Assembly: GCA_032629725.1 (NCBI GenBank) | Contig: JAFEVB010000022.1 | Location: 682,001 to 746,000, forward strand | Direction: 5' to 3' | DNA: 64,000 bases | From: Gremmenia infestans | Lineage: Eukaryota > Ascomycota > Leotiomycetes > Helotiales > Hamatocanthoscyphaceae | In this document: one piece after another, positions 23,791 through 34,047 of the stretch | How positions within the stretch are numbered: position 1 is the first letter of the stretch | How the letters are laid out: every line of letters starts with the position of its first letter | Notes under the pieces: model-generated | What the model was told of the DNA's origin: nothing | The model's database searches: none | What the model saw: the letters and a program-made list of their open reading frames with translations, nothing else | Translations under genes and position numbers: made by a program

Positions 23791-24684
23791 GTGCATCCCG
23801 GGTGGATAGCATAAGAGACAAACAGACATGGACGTGAAGAATTGATACTCTCCCAGGTGGTTGAGCGAATCAGCTAAGTCCTATACTAAAGGTAACAACT
23901 TTTCCCTTGAACATATCTACTACTTGCAGCATGTGACCTAGAAATCCAAGAAGACCTTTGTTGAAAAAGAAATCGCCCCTGAAAGAATAGAAGTAATTAT
24001 AGAAACAGTACGCACGACTCTCAATATGCTATTTGCCACAAACCCCATTCTTTTTCACTACTCGCATACCTTTCAATGGAAACGGGAAACTAATTACTCC
24101 AAAGAACAATACTAAATTATTGTTCACCCTATCCACCTTCCCGCAAGCTCTTTAACACGCTGAAATTACGGAATAATAAGCCTTTACCAAGTGACAACTA
24201 CCAAAATGGCCTACGAACCCCCCCCGCGGAAATATTAATCAGGCAACTAGGCGATTCTTTCTATGGCACAACAAAGATACCCCTATCATGGGAATTATGT
24301 GTCTCTCCCTCAAGCCAACACACCTAAATGCCGTTAAAGGTCCTAGGAGACCAGGTGGTACGCATAGATCCCATATGCCTCCGTGTCTAAGTCCTTGAGC
24401 ACCCTACTGATTCGACTTTTTCGAGTTCTGAACGCGACTCAAGTAGCATCGAAGTTGCGATGTATTTCCAGTTTCAACCATATCTGCTTCTTCTTTGTTC
24501 CCGGACCTTGTTTCGCAACTCAAAAAACCCTCGACTTCACACAAAGAGCTATGGAATAGTACAGATCTCGAAAAGCCCTTATACCTTTCAATATCTCCTT
24601 TTCCCGCCTTAGTTCTCGACTTCAATCTCAAACCTTCACATCCTCAGCACATTTCACTTGCACCAACACAAACACAAACACAAA
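23791..24684. other. intergenic region between the two Cys/His-rich genes
   Basis: No open frame with a motif. Short A/T-rich runs; a C-run CCCCCC near 24218-24226. CA-rich leader (about 24660-24684) just before the second start codon. Confidence 0.5.
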
Positions 24685-25182
24685 ATGCAGCGCAAAATCT
24701 CCACGAAACCCATCCTCAAGAAAATCGGTATAATCTGCGATAATTGCTGGCAAGAACAAACCGAATATGCCTGCGGGCATCTCAAACAAGTCGTTACGCC
24801 CCTCCAAATGTGCAAAGCACACCGGAAACTCGACTCCTACTTTAAAGACTACCAGTTGCGCACCGCGACACTCGATCAAAACTGCGCACCTTGTGAAAAG
24901 AAGCACGAGAAAGAGGAGTGGGGGCGAAAAGAGAAGGAGATGGAGGGTTTGGGGAGAGAACAGAAAGATGCACATGAGAAGCGGGAGAGAGAACACCGGG
25001 TCGAAGTTGAGGAAAGGTTGAAGGAGGTGCAGAGGCTGAAGAGCTTGAGTGATGAGGACTTTGAGAGGGAGCTGAAGGATGTTGAGGAGAGGGTTATTGG
25101 GAAGAAGTCGAGGGCTAGGGAGACAGCGTCACCGCGCTCGTTTTGGGAGGCTAAGGACATAGAAAACCTCCCTGGTCTTTGA
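24685..25182 (+). CDS. small Cys/His-rich RING-like protein, copy 2, with charged helix
   Basis: A single-exon frame of 165 aa. I start at the ATG at 24685; the frame is open upstream but has no earlier ATG. Ligand pattern: C18-x2-C21-x8-C30-x-H32-x10-C43-x2-H46-x20-C67-x2-C70-x3-H74, matching copy 1 residue for residue in order and nearly in spacing, including the final C-x2-C-x-K-K-H. From residue 75 the protein differs: a long Glu/Lys/Arg-rich helix (about 75-145, probable coiled coil) absent from copy 1, then a short tail ending NLPGL. A duplicated zinc module with a gained or lost oligomerisation segment is inferred. Function unknown. Confidence 0.78.
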   Translation: MQRKISTKPILKKIGIICDNCWQEQTEYACGHLKQVVTPLQMCKAHRKLDSYFKDYQLRTATLDQNCAPCEKKHEKEEWGRKEKEMEGLGREQKDAHEKREREHRVEVEERLKEVQRLKSLSDEDFERELKDVEERVIGKKSRARETASPRSFWEAKDIENLPGL

Positions 25183-25746
25183 CCTTGCCCACAAGCCATG
25201 ACGAATTCCAAGATTATAACAACTTCAACTTCGCCGTCACCAGACGACAACTTCTAATTCCCTACGTAGGTTTGAAATGGAAAAATGTACCAAAGTGAAT
25301 TAGTCATGTGACCAGCGATTGAAATTCATGGAATATACCTCTCCACTAAAAACTATCGTTCTCGAACTTGGAAACTAAATCAGATGAGCTAAGAGCCTAA
25401 TTCTATGTTCAAGCCGTCTAGGTTTAGACCCTTGGCGGATCCTATCTTTATTTCTCGTTGGAGGAACATTAATTTGGTGGGAACTTTATCTTCAAGAATA
25501 GGGGGTTCCTCGCTTATAAATTTTAAGACCCCTTCTCTTAAACCACAATGATCTCTCTCCCGCTTCATATTAAATTAAATGTGACTCATACCACACAGCT
25601 CTTTTTAATTTCTTTGCAAGTATGATAGTAAACACTCTATAAACATCCTTGACGAATTAAGCCTCGTTTACTAATACTAGAATACGCTTAAGGAGCCCGC
25701 GCAACTTTCCCCGTCCATCCTTGCAATCTTCAAGTATATTGAGACA
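25183..25746. other. intergenic region, nothing recognised
   Basis: Spacer between the second Cys/His-rich gene and the first BTB gene. AT-rich; no motif-bearing frame. Confidence 0.5.
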
Positions 25747-26682
25747 ATGCCCACGTCCCTCGAATTTGTAGATATTTTCGACCGCCAAACTCGTCCAATA
25801 GAGCCAGAGACTAACGATATGGCAAGCGACACTTCCGCAACTCCACCTCCAGCGCAAAAGCGACCGCACGGAAACAACCCAGCCCCAAAATTCTAGTACG
25901 TGATCCCCAACTGCATCTGTTCAAGAACATTTTGATTGCTAACTCAGCTCCCTTCTTACAGTAAGCCATTATCCGTCGTCAGCATAGTAGTCGGCGCATC
26001 TGAACAGAAATTCACCGTACATAAGGAACTCATATGCCACCACTCCCCTTTTTTCCGCAGCGCATTTAATGGGCCATTCATAGAAGGGGAAACCCAGTCT
26101 ATGACGCTTGAGGATGTATATCCGTCCATGTTCGGCGCTGTGGTGAACTGGCTGTACACTCAGAAGATTGAGGAGATGCAGCAGGATGATAATGGGTATG
26201 TCGTTGCTATTAGAGAAGGTCGGCTGGTGTTATTGGGAAAGTTATGGATGTTGGGCCAGGTTCGTCCGCTTCTGTGCATTTCCCAGTCAGTACTAATGGA
26301 GGGGGTATTAGAGGCTCATGATGCCAGGCTTTCAGAATAAAGTTATGAGTAGACTGAGATCGAAGATTGTTGTTTGTGGTGGGAATGATCTCAAGCAGTT
26401 TGCAAATTACGCCTGGTGAAGCCGCCCCTTCGTTTCTTTTCGAGGGGCATATGCTAAGCCTCTTTTTGCAGGGAGTCACACTCTGATCTTCTGCGGAGGT
26501 TTGCGGTTGATCGATTTGCTACCATGACGGAGGAGAAAATGTTTTCTGACGTGGTGGACAATCTGCCTCCACGCCTGTTAGTAGATATTGCGAAGAAGAT
26601 GAAGCACTATCACTACTCTCTTGCAACTTACGATAAGGAAAAGATGCCAGACTTTGGGAATTATAGGCTAGAATTCGAGTGA
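25747..26682 (+). CDS. BTB/POZ domain protein, copy 1
   Basis: Exons 25747-25895, 25962-26259, 26312-26415 and 26472-26682 give 253 aa. All three introns (66, 52, 56 nt) have GT-AG ends, two with textbook branch sites (GCTAACTC, TACTAAT). Splicing restores PKFY-KPLSVVSIVVG, KLWMLGQ-RLMMPGFQNKVM and NYAW-ESHSDLLRRFAVDRF. The BTB fold spans about residues 50-150 (IVVGASEQKFTVHKELIC, SPFFRSAFNG, TLEDVYPSMFGAVVNWLYTQ). BTB domains mediate dimerisation and often link to Cullin-3; no partner domain (kelch, MATH, ankyrin) is present. Large fungal families of such stand-alone BTB proteins are mostly uncharacterised. Tandem with copy 2 at 27029. Confidence 0.87.
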
Positions 26683-27028
26683 CAGCAGCGATTGTCTGTA
26701 AGATCAGTGGATATGGTGGAAATAATCTACTCATTAAATCACCAACTTCTGTATGGTAGTACTCCAACTATAAATTAGTGCACAGTGACATGTAAAAACA
26801 AGATAGCCTCTTACTAACTAGTCATCTTGATAGAAGCTGAGGTGAATGACACTGGAGCCCCCAAATTCTTAAATTCAGCGCCTCTTTCATCGCCTCAAGA
26901 TAAATTAGTTCCAGACTTGCAAAACAAGAACCCTTCCTTCAACTTCTGACTTTGAGCACCAGCCATCCTACAAGGTCAACATAGCAACTTATCTTCAGTC
27001 GAGCCATAATCCACATTCCTCATCGCCA
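26683..27028. other. spacer between the two BTB genes
   Basis: 346 bp with no frame of note; presumably the 3' end of copy 1 and the promoter of copy 2. Confidence 0.55.
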
Positions 27029-27839
27029 ATGTCCCCCTCGTCGCAAACGTCTTCCTTAAACATGGACACACTTGCAGAAAGCTCACGTCGTCCTCAGACG
27101 CCCTCAGCCGCAAGTTCCAAGCCAAAGAAGAACCTCAACTTCAGGATAGTTGGCCCATTTTGCCTCAATCCATTCTTTGAGCTTGGCTAATACCTCTAAT
27201 AGCGGAGTACCATCATTCGTGACCTTCATCGTCGGAAAAGAGGCTCAGAAATTCACCGTACCCAAGAACCTCGCTGGACACTACTCGCCTTTCTTCACGA
27301 AAGCATTCAACAGCGGCTTCATCGAAGGACAAACGCAGGAGATGGTACTGGAAGACGTGGAAGCTGTTATATTCGGTCTTGTGGTTAATTGGCTGTATAC
27401 GCAGAAAATTATCCACCCAGAAGACAAGAAGATCCAACTCGTGGAAGTTGTGAAGTTATGGGTACTTGCGGGTCGATTTCTGATTCCTCGACTTCAAAAT
27501 GATGCTATTCGAAGCACACAAGACACACCAGGGTATTTGAGGGAAGAATTTGAGCCTTATGTGAAGTTCGCTCTAAAAAGAGAGCTCGAAAGCACTCAGC
27601 TCTACCAGATAGTGTTAGATGACGTATTGGGACTCTGTGGTGTTATGGCTGAATCTCCAATGGATGTAGAACTACTTGAAGACTTTGTTGAAATTGTCAC
27701 TGGGGAAGGTGGGGACACTTCTGCAATAGTCATCAAAGCGTTCGTTATTCATTGCGCTCCATTTCTTCCCAATATGGCACCATCAAAGGTTATCGAAAAT
27801 TACTTTGTGGAGGAAGGCGATGCTGTTAGTGGAAATTGA
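27029..27839 (+). CDS. BTB/POZ domain protein, copy 2, with abnormal first intron
   Basis: The BTB frame runs from about 27203 to 27839 (SFVTFIVGKEAQKFTVPKNL, SPFFTKAFNSGFIEG, VVNWLYTQKI). A stop (TAG 27147) closes it upstream and it has no early Met, so a 5' exon is required. An upstream exon from ATG 27029 has composition like copy 1's N-terminus (TPSAASSKPKKNLNF). At the position matching copy 1's intron the donor reads GA (27145) instead of GT, with acceptor AG at 27201-27202 and branch GGCTAATA. That gives exons 27029-27144 and 27203-27839, 250 aa. A canonical alternative uses a weak donor GTTCCA at 27114 and the AG at 27206-27207. The first join parallels copy 1 (NFS-GVPSF versus KFY-KPLSV). 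The gene may be mis-sequenced or impaired. Confidence 0.68.
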
Positions 27840-28430
27840 TCGGAGAATACAGCATCTTGGAGGAAGGTGAAGCTTGTACTGGTGCTGTTTCAAACAGCCG
27901 TCATTTCTGAGATGCCTTAGTAGCTTTTATAGAAACGATTGCCAATATTTGACTTTATCTTCCTCGCCCAGCATGCCAGCCGACGAGATGTACCCCGAGA
28001 CGCCCGCGCGCCCTGAACTCGCAAGGGCGAAGGAACCCAACCCTAGAATTAAGCTATTCTTCCCCGATTTGATCATTGTTCCTTCATATGCTAGAGACAT
28101 GTGGGTCGACTAAACTCGAAATTCAAGTGCGGTTGCCCCTTGTAACGCCATGAGTATGAGTACAAGTGAAAGTCTGAAAAATTTGTCCTAGCTTCCGCAA
28201 TAGCTCCCATTGTGTATCAAAGGACAAGGTAATGAGTGAACCTCTCCCCTATCAGTGCCTAGGCTAAGCGAATGATCGTCAGGGGGCTAAGACGCCGACC
28301 CCTCTGATTGCGGGGCATGTGGGGCTTCTCCCTCTTCCAACCCCCCCACTTAGACATGTCGAAAAGCATTTTTTGTCGGCGATTCTAAACTCTCAAGATA
28401 ACATACATATATACCGCCAAGAAGCCCACG
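27840..28430. other. intergenic region, nothing recognised
   Basis: Between BTB copy 2 and the MetE-like pseudogene. A Pro/Glu-rich frame around 27972-28113 has no domain and no splice support. Confidence 0.45.
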
Positions 28431-29751
28431 ATGACGACCTCTCGCAACCCTCCCTTCCGAGCTGAACATCTGGGCTCCCTGCTTCGACCCAAAGAATTCC
28501 TAGAAAAGCGTGTGGCTTTTGAGAAGAAGGGGTTGAGCCCAGAGGACATTACCAAGGCTGAAGATGAGGCTATTACTAACGTAGTTAAGGTGCAGACCGA
28601 GATTGGTTTCCGTGCTGTTTCTGATGGCGGATACCGTTAAGTATTCTAGTTGCAATAAAATAAGATCCCACATAGGCTTCACCAAACTAAGAGGAAGTAA
28701 CAGATGTGCAGTCTTCTGGGGTACATTCTTCGAGGAGCTAGAAGGCATGACCGAGATTCGTAATACGTCCATGGACATCTTCCGTCCCTATGTTCGGACA
28801 TTTCCGGCTTCATCGAGAAAGGCCACAAGCCTGGACAATCATGTCTCTGCACTGGCAAGATCCGCCACAAAGGGGAGAGTACACTGGTTGGCCAGTTTGA
28901 GTTTCTCAAGACCCTGATACCAAGGTAACGATGGGGTGATATCAAAATGACGATGATTGCGCCGCCTTGGTATCACTTGCGGTGCAAAGACGGCCTGGCG
29001 TTTCCCAAGGACGTATATGCCAATTATAGAGAGTACTTTTGGGATATTGCGCAGGCTTTCAGGGCAGAATTAGATATCCTATACGCAGCTGGAGTAAGGA
29101 ACATCCAAATCGATGACCCAAACTTTGCCTGTTTGTATTCCGCACCCTGCAAACCAAAAACATTACTTACCCTTACTAGACTTTTGCTCCGAGAAGATGC
29201 TTGCTGGATGGGCAGAGGACAAGTCCAATACCAAGACGCCAGATGAATTACTGGATGCATATATCAAATGCTACAACGACTGCATCGCGAACCACTCTAG
29301 CAAGATGCACTTCGGCCTCCACATCTGCAGAGGAAACTTCATGGGTTCTCGCCACTTCTCAGAAGGAGGATATGACCGTATAGCCACGAAGCTGTTCCAG
29401 ACCCTCAACGTAGCAACTTACTATCTCGAATACGACACTCCTCGCGCCGGCGGGTTTGAGCCCCTGCTGCACCTGCCATCTCACAAGAATGTCATCCTAG
29501 GAGTCGTCACTTCGAAGTTTCCAGAGCTGGAAGATAAGGAGGAGATGAAGGAGATGATCTTCGCTGCGGCGGATGTGATGGCGAAAGGAGCGAGTCAGAC
29601 GAGAGAAAAGGCGTTAAAGAGGATCGGCGTTTCTCCACAGTGTGGGTTTGCTAGTCACGAGGAGGGGGATTTGTTAGGTTGGGAGGATATGAAGAATAAA
29701 TTGAAGCTGGTGAGGAGCATTGCTGATGATATATGGCCTGGGGAGACGTAA
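28431..29751 (+). pseudogene. MetE C-domain-like (UROD/MetE superfamily, YxjG type) protein, disrupted
   Basis: The order of segments matches stand-alone cobalamin-independent methionine synthase-like proteins: PPFRAEHLGSLLRPKEFL, an SDG-YR motif, FWGTFFEELEGM, then VRNIQIDDPNFA, HICRGNF and RIGVSPQCGF (His/Cys zinc-ligand motifs). Several lesions are seen. (1) A one-base deletion near 28795 (frame changes between RPYV and DISGFIEKG). (2) An in-frame TAA at 28926-28928 inside the conserved stretch before RWGDIKMTM. (3) The usual DGE signature reads DGG, and the first intron (GTTAAG at 28636) has no well-placed acceptor; AG at 28692-28693 restores frame. A normal 49-nt intron lies at 29131-29179, and the last exon (to 29751) is clean. 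Either recently inactivated or affected by sequence errors. Confidence 0.78.
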
Positions 29752-32109
29752 ACAGCTAATTCGAAATTTGGGCGTGAGTATAAGTTAATTGTTTATATGT
29801 CAAATAACATGGTCAAATGATGGATTTACGAGCTGCGAGTTTTCGATTAGGGAAAAGACAAATTGATCTTGCTTAACGCAGGTAGTTGCTACGTATATGA
29901 CACTGAAATTAATTTGAACCTTAGATCAATATCTCATCTTACTTCTTTTGCGGTTCTTTTACCGCGAAATCATAGGCTAAAGGTATATCACAGCTTCGTT
30001 CTGACTTCGGGTCATTTCCCTCCAAATGGTCAAGAATCAAGATGAGGAGAGAAGGAACGACATTCGACATCAGCTCATCTTGTTTTCCGCTTTCCGTTCC
30101 GAAGCTTCACAAAAGTCTTGAGTTTGTGAGTCAAGACGCCGTACTTCGTACTTCGTATATTCCTTCACTCCCGCATCCCGCTCCCGTTCCGCAATCCGAA
30201 GTCTATGCCCCTTGTACCGGCATCTCCCCAACCAACATATCCGCCCCTCCACCTCCTCCCGCCGCAATCCTGCGTTTCTCATTCCTCGAAGCCTTTTTGT
30301 TGCACTTCGCGAAAAAGCCGAAGTTATCCGGTGGGCGGATAAAGAGGTGCCATCCGATGGCATCCGTACGATTCTGGGGGCTGGTGGTGCGACTTTGTGG
30401 CCTGAGTGAGGGGAGTGTGCGACTTTGGCGGAAAGCGGGTGAGTTTTTTCGTGGCGGCTGGTGTTCCGATGGTGGCGGGTGCCCGGGTGGAGGAGCCTCT
30501 TTCCGGTGGCAGGGCAGGTAGTTCGCGATGTTTTGCAAAATCGCTGGCTGGCTGCAATTTGCAGGTTCCAGGGTGTTTTGTCAAATTGTGTAGGTACCTA
30601 CGGAGGTGTATGGTAACACTGTTCTCATCTCATTCCGCAATGCCATGAATACTCCGAATGCTTCATGCAAAAATGTTCGGAGAGCACCGCACATACAGCC
30701 ATTACAACCCTTTCGCCCCAACATTTTTCTGATGCTACATCAATATCCTTCAAGGCGTCTTGTTTACTATATCCTCCTAAGCCGAAATCAAGAGAGGTGT
30801 ATTTACCTCGGCTTTCCATCGAGTGATGGCCCTGTTGTCGGCTGATACCAGTTCAGTACCACGAATGTATCTTTGGGTTGCATCTGTGTCTTCCCTAATT
30901 ATACTTATCTCACGGCACGGCATTTTGTCCCATTATCTCTCTCACTACTTTCCGTTTTAACACTGTTGAGCAATTTTCATTTGATCTTGTACTCATCTAG
31001 CACCTCCAAGTGCAGCACCAGAGGATGCAGTACACTGATATCTTTGTACTAAGTATGCTCCATCTCTACCAGGTTATTCGATTGGCGTGTCCTCCAACCC
31101 CAACTCCGTTCTTCCATAGTATTCCCAGCTTACTTGCAGTGACATTGCTTTCCGTGTATTGGATCGAGAAGTCGTTAAAGGATCATCTCGCCACAGAATT
31201 TTCAGCGCTGCTGTCTGCAAGAATCGAATGTCCGCGACCAAATGCATTTTTCTCCTAGTCGGGTTTGTATTTCGCATGGTGGTCTTTCTTCCAGTGGCGT
31301 AAACAGTGATGGCTGGGACGGCCATTATCTCTAAATTGGATTAATAAAGGTAAGGATGGTACTACCGTGACTCTCTTGTCGCTTCTGCCACCAAGGCCAA
31401 TCTTTATATCAAGGGAAGTTAAGCCCCGAAAGCTTGTAACTAGAAGTATGAAAGGTGTTATCGATTGACCGCAAGAAGAGAGATTCTAATGATAACGTCA
31501 AAACAAAACCACTGCACACATCGTTCGTGATAAGTGTTCTAAGTAGCAGACCAAGGTTGCCGGTTAGAAAGTCGGGATAGATATGCACGGAGTGATAAAC
31601 TAAAGCGCCTCTAAGATTGAGAAACATTACTGGTTCTTCTCCGGTTCTTCTGCCGATTCATTCTATCCTTCCAAAGCCTTGAATATTGTCATATTCCACG
31701 CTTAGAAGACTGTATTGAACAGAAAGCTTTTGTGGGGTGACCTTGTGAAAGTAAATGCAAAACATCTCCCGCTTGCTTGCCTTACCCTAACGTGACGCGC
31801 TTTCTATCAGATAGACTCTGTACCAACCTTGTCAAATCTGCTATTGAATAATGATCGAATCCCCAGAATTTTGATGGCATCTCGTTGTGAATAGGTACAT
31901 ATTGGGCCTAACTCACTTTAGGTTAGACCATGATGCGATACTGGGGGAGCGGAGCCGAGAGGCTGACGACCGCGACGAGTTCAAATCAATAATCAAATGA
32001 ACCAAAAGACAGGATGATATTCAACCACGCACACAACTAGAAATGCAAATAAATACAATGGGATAGCTGCATTGAACCTCCACCCTCCAATATACGGCCA
32101 CGACTCACG
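29752..32109. other. 2.4-kb region without a convincing gene
   Basis: Frames on both strands overlap at 30042-30584 (the longest is 159 aa, +) but show no domain, opposite-strand rivals of equal length and Pro/Arg-rich low-complexity composition. A perfect GTAGGTACCTAC palindrome sits at about 30590. The end of this region is the RING-CH gene promoter. Confidence 0.45.
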
Positions 32110-33597
32110 ATGTCCTCCCCTAATCGCGGTACCAGCAGCCGCCCCGAGAGTCCACATCGTTCCAGCTCTCAACAGCCTTCGCCGACTGAAGACGATGATA
32201 TCCGCAGGTGCTGGATCTGCCAGCAAGACGAAAATGAGGACGGCACACCCGCTGTTTGGCTTAAACCTTGCCCATGTTCCCTTGTCGCCCATGAAGAATG
32301 CCTTCTCGAATGGATTGCCGACGAAGAACAGCCCAAGTCCGGGGAACTTGCAGTTGCACATCAAATAAAATGTCCGCAGTGCAAGGCAGATATCAGGATA
32401 GACCGGCCTCGGGATCTGATAGTGGGACTCTATGATAGAATACAAGGCTTTGCCAGGGCTCTCATTCTACCATCTGCAGTCAGCGCTGTGGTGGGCTGTA
32501 CTTATTCCGGGTTTTTTGTCTACGGTCTTAATACAATCATCGTTGTTTTCGGGCCGGAAAAAGCAGGACAACTACTACTATCAGCTATGAAGGCTCCAAG
32601 CCGCCTTAATACCACATCTTGGCCAAGATTAGTTCGAGATGTACTCCACATAGCAGAGCGTGGATTACTTGCCAGCGATCCATTCATCCCTGGGGCTTAC
32701 ACATCCTGGAGACTGGGCGTTGGTTTGCCATTAATTGGACCCACGTTGATACTCTTAAGAACGAGGGTATCAGAGTTGTTTTTCCCCCTCCTCGCTCCTA
32801 TCGTAAGTTTCATCAGCTACTTTCCAGGCTATTCGTATTAACCAATTTGCTAGTATTTTATCAACCCCTCAAATCAGGATGTTTTCAATTGGCCCCCGAC
32901 TCCGGGTCTGACATTTGCAACAATACCATATCTTCGCGTCGCCTACTCTAGACTCTACCGATATGCGTTTGCAGACTTGGAGAAGAAATGGGATCTAGCG
33001 GTTCAGCGAGCACCACGAGAAGGAGAAACTGCCGAACAGATTGCTCAGGATAGAATGAACGGTGATGCTGCAGACGGACAAGCCAATGCTATAATCGAAA
33101 TCGAGATCGGCGAGGGGATTTTTGGCGATGCACAACCTCCTCCCAATCCACAACGCGTAGATGCCGCTCAACTTGCGGATGCACATGCTGGACGAATGAG
33201 AGATTTTGCACTTCGACGGCCAGAGGGGGGAGAAGTAGAAATGCCACCCAATGATGCACCAGTACAGAACCCCCAAGTCCATCGGAATTGGCAGCGAGAC
33301 ATCGACCTCGCCGACGTAGCTACCACAGCCATAGGCGCGTTGGCATTTCCTGTTATTTCATCCCTCATGGGCGACGTTCTCAATTTCGTATTACCGGCTA
33401 AGTTGGTCGGCCGAGGCTTCTATATGAAAATCGGGCCGAAAGGACTATTGAAGGAGAGATGGGGACGAACCGTCGTTGGTGGGTGTCTATTTGTGGTGTT
33501 GAAGGATGTGGTGACCCTGTATTGCAAGTGGAAGAAAGCAAGGGATTTCGGGAAGAGGAAAATCATCGAGTATGTAAAGCCTGGCGAGGTACATTGA
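32110..33597 (+). CDS. RING-CH (MARCH-type) membrane E3 ubiquitin ligase
   Basis: Exons 32110-32802 and 32878-33597 (intron 75 nt) give 470 aa, joined LLAPI-DVFNWPPTPGL. Residues about 33-97 form a RING-CH finger: CWIC, CPC, H-E-E-C, then CPQC (C4HC3 order). Several hydrophobic segments follow (about 121-145, around 205-220, 400-425), interrupted by an acidic Pro/Ala-rich loop (about 310-370) that is probably cytosolic. RING-CH proteins recruit E2 enzymes at membranes. The compact layout, finger first and a few membrane spans after, is closer to human MARCHF5 of the mitochondrial outer membrane than to the very large Doa10/Ssm4; localisation is inferred. Confidence 0.87.
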
Positions 33598-34047
33598 AGA
33601 GGCACCTCTGGAGGTGAGTGGGTGCACTGCATTGCGTTGGAGTACGGAAGGTGGAAAATCCTCGAACAGAGCTTGCATATAGGGAAGCCTGGCATGGTGG
33701 AACTTGTCGCTAATTATGAAAACGGGACGGGACATGAATATATTGGCTAATGAGAATCCTACTCCTATTCCATTCGAGTCCGTAGCTGCATGTCCTCCAG
33801 CAAGTGCAACAATGGCAAAGGTAGACAAGAACCCGAGCTATCATTTTTCATTAAAGATGGGCCCTGAGTACCGTATATGGGCTGTCGATAAATCTATCGT
33901 CGAAGTTAGGTCAGAGATCATGGTTATTCCGTTTGACCCCTTTTCCCGCGATTTTGAGCCAGTCAATTAGAAGGCATTTCATTGCATTATACAATCAAAT
34001 TGGTATTACAACAACGCGAACAGTCAGTCGCTCATAAGATAACACCC
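33598..34047. other. convergent 3' spacer
   Basis: 450 bp between the ends of the RING-CH gene and the transcription-factor-domain gene. The 88-aa frame at 33704-33970 has no motif. Confidence 0.5.

Noticed and set aside
26260..26340. Stop of BTB copy 1 at 26340 in the unspliced frame
   Set aside because: A canonical intron (26260-26311, TACTAAT branch) removes this frame; the gene continues to 26682.
28926..28928. TAA in the MetE-like gene as part of an intron starting at GTAACG
   Set aside because: The sequence after it continues the conserved protein at once in the same frame and no AG acceptor lies before that match, so it is a true in-frame stop.
30042..30584. Overlapping 80-160-aa frames on both strands
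   Set aside because: Low-complexity Pro/Arg/Gly sequence, no motifs, equal support on both strands.
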